The translations under genes and the position numbers were made by a program. The notes under the pieces are model-generated. The model was not told where the DNA came from and searched no databases. It saw only the letters and a program-made list of their open reading frames with translations. A DNA stretch of 64,000 nucleotides from Glycine soja (taxonomy: Eukaryota > Streptophyta > Magnoliopsida > Fabales > Fabaceae). Numbering within the stretch: position 1 is the first letter of the stretch; each line of letters begins with the position of its first letter. This document shows, in pieces, positions 13,624-25,516 of this stretch. The DNA lies in assembly GCF_004193775.1 (NCBI RefSeq), contig NC_041009.1:42525534-42589533 (forward strand), read 5' to 3'.

Positions 13624-14589
13624 GAGGCAAGTAAAACTAGTTCAAATCCAACAATGGGTATGTGGGTATGAAACTAAGAAAAAAAAATCAAATTTTTATT
13701 GAAGTTCAAAAGGACACAATTTTTAACACAAGGTTTCAAGAAATATCATATGAGGGTGGCAGCTAAGAATCCAAAAGTTCCTTGGAAATCGAGAAAAACA
13801 AAAGTATGGTTAGAAGGTGAAAGATATGTTGAGGTAGAATGAAGAAAGTGGCAGAATTGAGAATTGTGGTTTGGAGATGAATGGTGCCATGGTGGGGTTG
13901 TAAGGGTACACGTCATTGCAATCTAGTGGACGATGAACCGTTGAAGTGATCACTTGTGGCCCAGTTTGACATTTTTATACTTTCAATTCTAATGATTCTT
14001 CTCCTTGTACAAAAATTAAAAAATAATAAATATTCTTGTTTATATTAAACTATTTTTCTTTTTTTAATATAAATTTAGAGTAAATTATATATGTACCAAT
14101 GGTGTGAAAAGATTTTAATGCTGATTCAATCAAGAATCACAAATCCATGATAATTTTATTACTTTTTATAATAATTAATTTAAAAATGTAAATCATAATG
14201 TGCCAAAAAAATATAAAACAAAGGAATTAAAATCCAAAATTTATTATTATTTTTCTTTTTATAATATGTATATAAAATATTTAAAAAGTAAATAAGTTAG
14301 AGATTTAATTAAAATAATAATAATAATTAATAGTATCTTAAATTTTTTAATAAAGAAAGAAAATTCTGTGGACAAAATATGCATACAAAATTCAAAGAAA
14401 AATTCATAAGTTTGAGTCATATCGTATATGTTATTTCTATACCAAAATGAAGATATGAAACCTGTAGAAAAATGGGTTTAGAAATGCAATATAAATACTT
14501 TTATATTACGAAAAGGAGATTAATTAATAAAATAGATAATTTATAAAAAAATGTTATTAAATTAGACATAAGTGTTGATGCTATACAAA

Positions 14590-15331
14590 AGGCTTAAATA
14601 TGTTTTTAGTCCTTGATATATACTTGTTTTTGGCATCTGGTACTTAATAAATTTTTCTTTCAAATCGGATCTCTAATATTTATTTTTTTTTGTTTGAGGT
14701 CCCATTTAACGGAATCTGTTGTTATCTACTTACATGATTGTTAACCGACCACACAAGCATGTCACGTGTTGTGTCACGTGTACTCGTTATCTAAGTGAAA
14801 TTACACGTAGGATTTTTTAAAAAATAATTATGACATATTCTTCTTCAAGGAAGAAAACAATGTTTCCCCTCTCTTCGATGACATTGATGGTTCTCCCTCC
14901 TCGACTCCACTAAAGAAATCATTACCGACCAAAAAGTCTTTGTCATCACGTGAGTTAGTGTGAACTTTCATGACCCTCACAACCTCACCAGAAGAGTACT
15001 AAAACGAGGTTGAGGAAGAAGATGATGTTTGCTTCTTATTTTTTAGAAGTTTTTTAACTTAAATCCAAATGACGTTGTATTACATTTTTTAAAACTAGAA
15101 AAAAAAAATCCTACATATAATTCGACTCGGTAACAAGTACACGTGGCATCATTCGTCTCATGTCAACGTGTTTGGTTAATAGCTAAGTAAGTAGTTAACA
15201 AATCCTTATTAACGGCAGAGACCTCTGATAAAACTTTTCAAATATTAGGAGCATGATTTGAAGAAAAAAATTATCAAGGATCAGATGCAAAAATCAGATA
15301 TATATTAAGGACCAAAATCATATTTAATACT
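14590..15331. mobile_element. Long-TIR, Mutator-like non-autonomous element
   Basis: Long inverted arms enclose a unique core. The left end GGCTTAAATATGTTTTTAGTCC (first 20 bases matched loosely) pairs with the right end, whose reverse complement reads GTATTAAATATGATTTTGG. The arms extend inward about 230 bases: phrases such as CACGTGTACTCGTTA on the left recur inverted (TAACAAGTACACGTG) on the right. Flanks CTATACAAAA and CTATAAAAAC resemble a 9-10-bp target duplication, as Mutator-type elements make. The core (about 14835-15050) has no transposase; it holds a short open stretch on the plus strand (PLFDDIDGSPSSTPLKK) that ends in a stop. It could be a captured gene piece. Confidence 0.65.
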
Positions 15332-15659
15332 ATAAAAACAAAAACTTTAACTGTAATTATTATTATTATATTGTTAAAAATTACTTTATTAATTATACCT
15401 ATAATTTTGAGGGGAGAGAGAGGACTAAGGTCAAAGTCTATGCTCGTAATTCCTTTATGATAATCATAATAATTACAATCTTTTTAGTGCTTACCCCTAT
15501 TTCCAATTCTAATGCTCTTTATCCCTACAATGGTGTCCTCAATTGGTTGATAAAGATATGGGATTTTCCTTCTATTCCTGCTCCAATCCTTTTAGTTGTG
15601 ATGCTGCATTGTGTGGTCTACAACTCTAAATGTATAGCTCGAATTTAATATTAATTAAA

Positions 15660-15660
<1 letters not shown>

Positions 15661-15737
<77 letters not shown>
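15661..15737. repeat. (TA)n microsatellite
   Basis: A nearly pure TA run of about 76 bases in intergenic sequence. Confidence 0.97.
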
Positions 15738-15740
<3 letters not shown>

Positions 15741-16070
15741 TGGGAGCCATGGCCCCTTAGCTACAAGTTTTGTCCCTGAATCTGATCATAACAGTGATCA
15801 ATGATAAATTACCACTTTAGGTAATCATGCACTAATGTCCAACATGATCAAGATCCATTATGATATATATAAATAAGGGTCAGATTCTTGAGATAAACAC
15901 AAGACATTATTGATTATCATATATTACTCTTATTTATTGTTTAGGGATGAGTCTTGACTTGAGAGTTGGAGTTTGCATATACCTCAGCTCACCCACCGAT
16001 CAAGAACCAAACAGTCCAGATATTAATTTTAAGACAAAAGTGATTTCTAAACTTATTTCATACTCCCTTT

Positions 16071-16344
16071 GGTTTCAAATATAAGAGAGAAAAAATATGT
16101 CACACTAACTAAAAGTTAATTAATTATATTTAATTGTATCAATCTCAATTAAAGAGTAATTTTTCCAAACTTATCCTTCGTCCCAATTTAGTAATAAAGA
16201 TAAGAAAGAGTGATTGAAATTAACATCTTAATTAAATGAATGATATTATAAAGATAGTAGCATTAAATAAGGTAAAGTTAATTGAATTTTTTTTATATTT
16301 GAGACCAAGAAAAATGTATTTTTTTCTTATATTTAGAGGAAGTA
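16071..16344. mobile_element. Stowaway-type MITE
   Basis: The left end TACTCCCTTTGGTTTCAAAT continues ATAAG; the right end, read in reverse complement, is TACTTCCTCTAAATATAAG. Both begin with TA, the target of Tc1/mariner-derived Stowaway elements, and carry the CTCCCTC-like terminus of that group. The element is about 274 bp and non-coding. A diverged relative of its inner part (TTAAATGAATGATATT...) recurs at about 16456-16515, suggesting a second broken copy just to the right. Confidence 0.75.
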
Positions 16345-16519
16345 TTTATTAAGAAAGTTAGTTTACCTCATCAAATTATGTCATTCCTAGTTAAAAAATA
16401 ATTTTTTTTCTAAATTATTATTCATTAGAACTTAATACTAAGCAAAATTTCCCTATTAAATGAATGATATTTTAAACATAATCTTGTTAAATAAGACAAA
16501 AAAAAGTAGTTAAATTTTT

Positions 16520-16830
16520 TTGCTTGGAATGTTTCTCTTGCTCTGGTGGTGGCAACTTTCAAAAATATTTCTCTTGTTACTTGGAATCTTGTTAATAGAT
16601 GGGAAAACTGCGTGCATAATTTTTTGGATAGAAATTTTAGAGTTTCTCTTTAGAGAAGGAAATGAGTGTGGAAATCGCTTAGCGTGGCTCATGGCTCTAG
16701 CTTAACTGATTTTTTTGTGGATAGATAACCTACCTTCTTTTTGTAAAGAAGTCTTTTTACAGAAATAGACTTGGCCTACCTAACTACAAGTTCTTTTGAT
16801 GCAGTTCCCTTTTGGCATGGGCTTTTGATT
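16520..16830 (+). pseudogene. LINE-type RNase H / reverse-transcriptase tail relic
   Basis: The plus-strand frame reads REGNECGNRLA near 16655-16690, the usual 'REGN-CAD-LA' block of the RNase H domain at the end of plant LINE polyproteins. After a stop it continues with DNLPSF and, in fragments, the 'LGLPNYKF'-like block that normally follows. Stops and small indels break it. It is short, and I see no target duplication or A-tail. Confidence 0.5.
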
Positions 16831-17419
16831 GATGTGCCCTAATGTTTTTAATTTTGTTTTTCTTTTTTCTGATTAATATATATCCCAGGTGATCTTATGA
16901 TGGCTGAGGTAGGGGTATCAATATAGTTGGATGTCCTACCTCACTATCATTCTTCAGTTTACCTTTAAAAAAAAATTAAAGTTTTACTTATATTTAAGAA
17001 AAAAAATTGAATTTTTTTAGCTTATAAAAGAGAACGGATGAAAGGAAGCTTCATTTAAATTCTGAAAAAATTGCTAACAATTCAAATTTAAACTTGGGAC
17101 TCCTTCAAATATGTCCAACAAAGTTTAAATAACTAGGCCTTATTTTTACACAATACAACTAGGCTGTTGCTATTTACATTTCATTATTTACTAAATGCAC
17201 CTCCCTTTCTTTTTTTAAGAAAATATTTTCCCCAACATATCCTCATGACTTCTCCTTCTATAACCCTTCCCACCTCTTTTTCTTCCAGAAACTATCTAAG
17301 GATGCAAAACCTATACTCAACAGACCCCCCTTTTACATACACATCAATTAAGCTACAATAAGTTCATTGGTTAATATGCGAGAGGTAGGTACATGATGGT
17401 GTTATCATTCCTTCATTCT

Positions 17420-17670
17420 GTTGATCAAAGCTATAGCCTTGTTTGGTCAGTTTTCCTTTCCCTGTGTAGTTCCATAAATCACAACATTCTGCAAAAAGCA
17501 ACATCTCGCTAATGCATTTTATCGAGCACTTTCTGTGCGACATCAAGACCATTGGTTTTAGAGTATAGATCTAACAAAGTGGTTAGCAACAAGGTATCGT
17601 CTTTGAACCCAAAACACAAAAGCTAAGAATGAATCTGGGGGGCTCTAGAAAAAGTGAAATGATGAATAAG
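17420..17670 (-). pseudogene. Broken pentatricopeptide-repeat (PPR) gene fragment
   Basis: On the minus strand the translation gives PPR motif signatures: APQIHS, a stop, LLCFGFKDDTLLLTTLLDLY, then LDVAQKVLDKMH, a stop, and RDVAFC. After a frameshift comes PNKAIALINRMKE. These match the 'H-L-LYSK-G-A-KVFDEM--RDV' pattern of PLS-class plant PPR proteins. Two stops and at least one frameshift show that it is not functional. PPR proteins normally bind organelle RNA. Confidence 0.7.
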
Positions 17671-17795
17671 TAGGAAGGTGAATGTAGTGAGTGGAACTAG
17701 AAACGTGCAATTATCAATAGCATTCATGGAAGGAAGAAATACTGTGATTTTGAAGAAAAGAAGCGCATGGCATACACGGTGTGCACACCTATTAA

Positions 17796-18029
17796 TCAAG
17801 TTGATAGGAAAAAATTCATTTTGTGTGCTTTCTTGAGAGGTCCTGATCTCCGTTTGGAAAACATCACTTGCTGGCTTGTTTTGTTCTTGATTTGCTTCAC
17901 CTGAAACCTACCCCTTTCTATCTCGGTGCTTAATTCTCCAATGTAACTATCAATCACAGGTGTAGGGTGTTTTGATTCGCCGAAAATATTCACAGCGAAG
18001 GAGAAGTCACTATGATAGAGGTAACGCAT
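17796..18029 (-). pseudogene. MADS-box exon fragment fused to other coding-like sequence
   Basis: The 77-codon minus-strand frame has, from about residue 39, GRFQVKQIKNKTSQQVMFSK followed by RRSGPLKKAHK. This is the first half of a MADS DNA-binding domain and is nearest to the AP1/FRUITFULL class, which has NKTSQQVTFSKRRSGLLKKA. Key changes are visible (Arg to Gln and Glu to Lys at conserved sites, Leu to Pro). The frame then leaves the family where an ISVLCDAEV block should follow. The preceding residues GESKHP...SYIGELSTEI weakly recall the E-type C-terminus of PPR proteins. It is a captured or scrambled relic, not a working MADS gene. Confidence 0.75.
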
Positions 18030-18034
18030 AAGAA

Positions 18035-21000
18035 CTTGGTGCGGGAAGAGTAGAATCCAGAAATTTCATTATGGAGTGTAAAGGGAGGTTTGGAAGTTTA
18101 TTTCAGAATAAGAAAATGAGGATAATTGGGGAAAAGAAAAAAGGGAGTGTAATAGCAACAAGAGGAGGTGTAAATAGTAATTTCCTACAACTATGCTCCC
18201 TCCAACCAACCAAAGGTAAAATGACTAAAACACAAACTTTAATTACACCAACAAAAATATATTTTCTTTTAATTTTCTTACAGCAAAAAGGTCACATTGA
18301 TTAGAAAAAATGTCACCTATATTGACAAAAAGATCTAATGTATAATTTTCTCATTTAAAGTAAAATATTTATGTTAAAATTTATTTTTGATTTCATTTAT
18401 CATTGGATTAATTCTCATTATCGTTGGACTAAACCTTAATCAATCTTGAATACTAATTGACAAATTTTACAAAACACTATGGTGCACAATTATGACATTT
18501 TCATACCATATAAATATTAAAGGGGAGTCCAAACGACTTTGACCTTAATTTGATTTGTACGTTGATAACAAAATAAGGAAGAATTATTTTCTATCTGACG
18601 GTTATTAGGGTTTCACACAATTTTGTATCACAAAATTGTATAATGAAACAATAGATTTATATATAGCTTTTAAATGAAAGTAGAGACTTCTCATTTGGAC
18701 ACTAAATGAGAACTCAATCCATTGTAAATTCATTTACCACATTTTATATTTTTTTATTCATCAATATAATTTAAAAAATGCATTAATTAATTCCATATCA
18801 ATATCAATTAATAATCACAATTAATCTAATTATTAAATAATGTTAATTGAAAAAAAATCAAATACATCAATTAATCATACAAGTTAGGCAGGCAATAGTT
18901 CTGTCAATAATAAAAAAAAAAAAAGGCAAGCAATAGTACAATGACACAATGGGTTCATTCATATTCGTAGATATTCAATCATACAAGTTACGCAAGCAGT
19001 TGTAAAATGACACACATTGGATTCATTTATATTCGTACATGCCTTGCCTCCATTAATAAACGTAAATTCCATGTGGTGATCACTGAGATGAAAGCAAGAG
19101 AAAGAAAAAGAAGAAAAAAGGGAAGGTTGGAAGAAAAAAAGTGATATATGTAAAAAGTGTTGTGATGAGAAAGAATACGAGATGGAAATAATAGAAGAAA
19201 AGGCGAATGCATGTATGATTATAAATTGTAATATAAACTCATTAAGTAGTACTGCATTAATTTTAATTAATGTGAAAGATGAAGGTTCTGCATGCAAAAA
19301 AGCCATCAAAGCATCCAAATAAGGAGGATATAAATAGCAGCCATATGTATAAGAAATTGATTCCGAAGGAGATGAAATATAAACGATTAACAACAGATGA
19401 ACGAGATGGATGTGTCTGACCTTAATCTATAAAATAAAGATTCCCTTCCAAAATTCAATAGGGCATATACTACTTCTCAAGTTTTCTTGGTCTAATTAAT
19501 GTGGAAATTAGTACTTACAACTGGTTTGCTTTGATGTTGTTGTTTCTGGGGTTTATGAGGCAAGTGATGTGCCAAACCATTAGCAAACATAAGTTTATAA
19601 TAGTAAATTGTAAAGTAAACTTAAAGAAGATAAAATTTAGACATTTAGTTAGGCACTGTACGTGAACAAACAAAAGCATGAAGATGATGCTAACCTGCCA
19701 GCTAATTAACCATATATAAAACATTGATGGTCTCATAGAGAATAAGTTTTTTTTTTTTATCAAATTATTCCTTCAGACCCTAAACACATTATTTGACACC
19801 AATAAATTATTAATCCGAATAATATTAGATTTGATCACATTATAAGTTAAAGTTTTATGAATAAAAAAACATGACTAAATAAGAAAAATCACATCAAAAG
19901 TAATTAAGTTTTTTGATAAAAATATTTATCAATAAAATTAGTAGATATTTCTTACTAATAATATAATTATTTAAAAAAACATGCACAAGGTATTTAACTC
20001 ATTGAGCTTATAGATTGCATTTATACATATTAATAATAATACCCTTTACGAATTTATGCCTACCGACATAATTATATGGAGTATACAAAGAGAGACAGAA
20101 AACCGCAGTAAATAAGTTTCATATTAGATGCTAATGTTTTTTTTATGCAATTAGATGCTAATATAAATATCAGTAAGCAGAACATTATATACATTACGCC
20201 ATATGTGAACATCAATAACTAATACATCGATTAGTACTTCATACAGTAACTCCAATTAAAGCCTCAAGTTAGGTTTAGCAAATTAAGGTTGTTTCAAGTC
20301 CTCCACATGTATGATCAAATTACGCCAATTAGAAGGTCATGGTTATATTCTGAGCCAATTTAGTCTTCTGGGTTTGGCTTCTCATGGGTTTTTTTTCGAT
20401 TCAGTATTAATTGTTACTGAATTGTTAGTGGAAGAAATTTAAATTCATGATTTCACTAAGTCAATTTTCTGGATTTGATTTCTCATAGATGTTTGTTTAG
20501 GTTATCTAATTGAGTAATGATATTCGGACCATCCCTTTATTTTAGACATTCTATTAATATTTTTTTCTATCATATCATAAATCTTATAATACATATATTA
20601 ATTTTTCTCTCTTTCACTAGCTAGGGGTCAGTAATAGCATGCATGTGGAGTGTTCATTTATCTTTTTCCTATCTAATTTTAGTCTCATTTGTTAGTGTCT
20701 TTGGGCTCTTTCACACATGCATCTGTACAATTTTTTGACTATGTGATGGAAGAAAAATGGCAAAAATGTTGAAGTTACCTATACTATATATGAATAAAAG
20801 TCCCATGAATCTGATTTTGTTAACAAAAGAAGGAAACTGGAAAAGTGTGATAAGATGATTATAAGAAACCATTTATGAAGTATGGCCTATAGATAAAGTC
20901 AAATTTCCTACTTCGAACCCAATACATTATTATATGTTAGAGAGAGAGAGATAAAGAGTCTTGTAAACATAACTTCATATATATAATATATAATCATATA

Positions 21001-21165
21001 AATATACTATCAGTTACAACTGATGGGTAAGCTGTAAGCATAACATTAAACAGTACTACATATACTATGTTTTATGTAAATATCAGTAAACTATGTATAG
21101 TGTAAGCAAGTCTATAGAAGCTTACACATATTACTACATAAATAAATATATATAGATAAATACCC
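18035..21165. other. AT-rich intergenic stretch
   Basis: I recognise no gene. A 144-codon minus-strand frame at 18959-19393 is low-complexity Ser/Phe/Ile and overlaps another frame of the same composition, so I do not call it. Simple repeats include a GA run near 20939-20955. Confidence 0.45.
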
Positions 21166-21265
21166 CATGTCATATAAGCCATACAAGTGCAGCAAACGTG
21201 AGAATGATGAATAACACAAGCTCAAGTTTCTTCATACTTTGCAGCACTTCGTCCCAATCAATCCA

Positions 21266-21421
21266 TTATGCTGCCGGTGCTATATCAATCCCACCGTCAT
21301 CGTCATCGTCGTCGTCATCATCATCAGTTTCTTGATGAATAGGAAACCTAGTTGCTGGCCAGTCATTGCCCTTAGAAAACAAAGGCAGGCCTGATTTTGT
21401 GCAAGAAACGAAAACCACCAT
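21266..21421 (-). CDS. Small acidic protein with Asp10 run, unrecognised
   Basis: A 51-codon frame starts at 21421. It is not a family I know. Residues 19-32 are polar with aromatics (NDWPATRFPIHQET), 33-42 are ten Asp in a row coded by a mix of GAT and GAC, and the end is GGIDIAPAA. A TATA box lies about 100 bases upstream on the same strand. Directly after the TAA stop, the same frame stays open for 31 codons (21265-21173, stop at 21170-21172). That extension reads WIDWDEVLQSMKKLEL and then a 15-residue hydrophobic segment, like a C-terminal membrane anchor. The real gene may therefore be an 83-residue tail-anchored acidic protein with a premature stop here, a readthrough gene, or a sequencing error. 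Confidence 0.45.
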   Translation of the reverse strand: MVVFVSCTKSGLPLFSKGNDWPATRFPIHQETDDDDDDDDDDGGIDIAPAA

Positions 21422-21521
21422 ATTGCAGTGTTTATAAGACACAGATGGCAGCTATACTATCACAAACTGCACTGGTTCTAAGTTGCTTTGGTTGACTCTA
21501 TGAAGTCATGGGTCTCCCACT

Positions 21522-21529
21522 TATTTATA
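21522..21529 (-). promoter_or_regulatory. TATA box of the small acidic gene
   Basis: TATAAATA reads on the minus strand, embedded in CGGGTATAAATAAGTGGG. It predicts a start of transcription near 21495 and a leader of about 75 bases. Confidence 0.5.
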
Positions 21530-21534
21530 CCCGT

Positions 21535-23420
21535 AAATTAGTCTATTTTTTATATAAATAAAAAATAATATTCGATGAATTTTCTACTTTTAAAATATAT
21601 AGTCTAATCTCTACACACAATGGCGGGTCTACGTATGAATGAGGGATACACTTGTACTCCTTTACTTTTAAAAATTACATATAAATATATAAATATCTTG
21701 TACATAGTTTGTCCTCCTCAATTATTTTTTTTATGTATAAACCCTTTGTACTTAAATTTTTAGTTCTTTTATAATAATAATTATTAATTTTATTTTTTAA
21801 ATAGATTGTCCTCGTAATTTTTAAAATCTTAGGCCTGTCAATGTCTACACACTTAAAATATAAGAATTTTTATATTGTGGTTTAATTAGTGAAAAGTTTA
21901 TTGATTTTTTTGTTAACTCACTTAAAAATTAAACTTATCATATTTGTTTAATTAACACGGTAAAAGGTTTACAGTAACAATATGCAAAATTACACTCTTT
22001 CTATTATACTTACTTTATATGAAAAATAAGGAAGAGAGGATAGGATATATAATTTGGTCATCCACGTTTCTAGAATATATATATATATATATATATTTGT
22101 GTGTGTGTGTGGGGGGGGGGGGGGGTTAGGAAGAGAAAAAAAAAATTTAATATACCTTACATCTAATTTTATTGGGTCCTAATTTAATTAACATTGTGCC
22201 TTTTTTCTCTAATACAATCATTTGCTTTACTCGAGGGGATTCAAATATCTAAGAAATTACACTTTATTTTTCTCTCCCTCTCTTTCTCGATATATGAATT
22301 CAGTATAAAAGAAAAATATGCATAAACCAAGTATAATGACATTTATGATATTAGCTAGCAATATTTTTTTGTTATCATACTTTCTTAAACCCGTTCTTTA
22401 TTATTAAGTAAAATTCACGTGATGCACTGAGTAATGAGTATCGTATTATTTAGTGAGTCTTATACGAAGTGTATTGAAAAGAGTTTGAGAGCCTGATATA
22501 TTCTTTTTTATGGTATATTATATACTGTTAGCTTATAATGTGCAATTACAATATTCTACAGCTTCTGAAATTAGGTTTTAATATTCTCTACTAGCATTTA
22601 GTTACTTTTTGTTTTGTTTTTCGTGTTAGATTGCCAATCCTTTATGCTTGCAAAGAGGGGTAGTCTGGTCCATAAAGTTTAACCTAGTGGAATGTGAGAG
22701 GGGCCGGGTATAAGATTGAGGAAGGCTCATGGCTTCTTGTTGCAGAGAGCATGCAAAGTGTGGAATTATGAATTTTCACACACGCTTGAGTGCCCTCGTC
22801 GCATGCACAAAGATGACTTGGATATACTAAAAATCTCAACATAAAAGGTGAATGTAGAGGCCCTAATGAAAAATTCTGCCAGAGACATGTTTTTCTTTTG
22901 TCATATATGGCCTTGCCTAGAAAGAAAGGTTAAAGCATGTGGTTGTTCATTGTGACTTTTCAGTGAGGTATGTGGCTCCAATTTCTAAAGTGAGACTTAG
23001 GTGCATATATTCTCTTGTATAGTTTAAGTTTCACCTTAAAACTTTTATCATATAGTATATCTTTGGTTTTGTGGACCCAAATGATTTGCTCATTCTGGAA
23101 AAAGCATATATAATATTTAAATTTTTATTTATATTAATTTGGATAACGAGGACATTTTGGTACCTTTTTAGTGAGAGTTTAGTTGCTTAATGGAACAAGC
23201 GAGAATGCCCTTCATGAAATGGCTTCATACTACAATCAGCCAACCGCAAAAAGAAAACAAAATTTTGAAAGCGAGAGGTTCTTATGATTGTATCAAAATA
23301 TAAACAAAAATAATCAACTATTTTTAGACAAATATTACTCATGGCATTCTCTAACCATGAAAGAAAAATACATAACACGTATATAGGTGGAAATTGTCGT
23401 TATTGTTACAAATGAAACTA
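21535..23420. other. Intergenic stretch with simple repeats
   Basis: No gene is supported. A compound TA/TG/G run lies at about 22078-22126, including a G run of about 17 bases. The 22620-23000 part is less AT-rich but shows no open frame of note. Confidence 0.5.
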
Positions 23421-23540
23421 TAAATTAATGTAAACTATTAGATTAAATTTAAATGATAAATAATAAAAGATAAATGTATATAAATTAATGTAAACTATTA
23501 CATTAATTTTAAATGATAAAGAATAAAAGATAAATGTATA
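23421..23540. repeat. 60-bp tandem duplication
   Basis: Two adjacent copies with exact 60-bp period (23421-23480 and 23481-23540), both starting TAAATTAATGTAAACTATTA. Only about four mismatches separate them, so the duplication is fairly recent. Confidence 0.95.
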
Positions 23541-24695
23541 TCAATGTTTTAAGTGATTATATGATTACTGACTATCTTTTAATTTTGATTAATCTAAATT
23601 TATAATTTTCATTTTTCATAATAACTAAGAGTTTTCACTTGGTGGAAATAAGTTGACTTAAATAATATTTTATTTAAATATATGTAACTTGTTAAAAAAA
23701 ATTCAACATTTAAGTTTCACATATTTTCTATCATAAATTTTTTATATTTGGAAGTATAATTTGATATATATTGGCCTACTTAAAGGCATATTAATACCTG
23801 TATATATGTTTTAAGATGTTAATTAACTAATTGGACGATGGGAGAAAACTTTATATATGCATAACAAACTATAAACTATGAAAACTAAAAGTTTAGTCTT
23901 TGAAATGTAGTTGTATTTTGTTTTTGGTTTCTAATTTTTTTTCTTTGAGTTATTCCATATATATATATATATATATAATCTTTGTCGTTACAATAAATTG
24001 TTAATATTATATAAATGTCACGTCAATAATTCATATGACATGTCATGTAAATAATTATGACATGTTTACAAACTTATGTATGTCATGGGCTAGCCTAATA
24101 TTAAAGACAATTTATTTAAAAGTCTATTTGCAATAAGACTCTAAATTGAACACAAATTTATCTTTCAATATGTCTATTTATTCGTCAATTGTAAATACGT
24201 TTGTGTTATGAACATCATTCTAACAAAATTCTTAATTCCTTTAAAAAAATATTTTTTTACTGAAAAAATGCTTAATTGACATATTTTATTTTACACAACT
24301 TTAAGATAAGAGCTTAATGTTTATATATGTACAGTATAAAATAAATTTTACACTATCATCTAATCACTCATCACAAATCACTCTTTAAATTATTTTAAAA
24401 TAATTATCTTAAAAGTTACCATACGTGGTGGATTGTAATTGAATAATAGTATAATTTTTTTACAATATTAGTATATAATCCTTTTCTCTTAAAATAATTA
24501 ATGCACTCAAAGAAAATTACTATAAATAAAGCCTAAAATTTAATGTTTCACCATTTTTTTCATATTTGTTATAAAATATTAATAGATTTTTAAGTTTATG
24601 TATCAAACTACAACAACTGACTTTACTTTATTCAGTGTTTTAAATAGTTTCAAATATATCACAACTATTGAATAATTGTGTATGTGTAAAAACAA

Positions 24696-24834
24696 AACAA
24701 GAGGATGTTCATTAACAAATATTTATAAGATTTGCTAACATACACTCACTTATTCCTTAGAATGAACAAGAGGATGTTCATTAACAAATATTTATAAGAT
24801 TTGCTAACATAGACTCACTTATTCCTTAGAATGA
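24696..24834. repeat. 69-bp tandem duplication
   Basis: Two adjacent copies with 69-bp period, starting AACAAGAGGATGTTCATTAA at 24696 and 24765. They differ at essentially one base (TACACTC versus TAGACTC). The duplication abuts the left end of the LTR-like block. Confidence 0.95.
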
Positions 24835-25480
24835 GGATGTTGGTGTTGATTGATTTTGGTAAACGTATCAAGTTTTCGTAATAGATAATGGTAAGTGGAT
24901 TGTTGTATCCACAGAGATTGATAGGTATTACAATAATTTTTACTATTATAATGAAAACTCCTAAACAAACTAATTACAAATGTACAAAAGTTTATTTTGC
25001 AAGTTTTCATAACGAAAATGATTAATAGCAATATTCAATATTGAAGAACAAGTAAATAAAGTGAACAAGTTGCACAAGTGAGGAATCTGTGGAATAAAAC
25101 ATTGGGATAAGATTTCATCTATTTATCAATCCTACAATTTTTAAATTACACATACATGATTCTTATATATTAAATGTTGTTGGATTCATTGGTTCATTTC
25201 ATGTTAATTCCTTAACTATGAAAATTCTAAGAATTTTAAGATCAACAACCAATTCCTTGATCATCAACTCAAAACTCTTGCATTAAAATAAAAAATCTTA
25301 ACAACCAACTGTAAGTTCTAACCCTGTTCCTAGCAATTATTACCATTGGGTGACTTGATTCAGATTCATATTTGGATAATACTTCCTAGTTAGAATCCAA
25401 ACCTTGACTCATGAAATGGACGGTAAATTCATCTCAAGCATTAAATTCAAAATCAAATCACTAACTGAATAATAGGAAAT

Positions 25481-25516
<36 letters not shown>

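Noticed and set aside
18959..19393. 144-codon minus-strand open frame
   Set aside because: Low-complexity Ser/Phe/Ile composition from GA-rich DNA, an overlapping frame with the same bias, and no domain or promoter.
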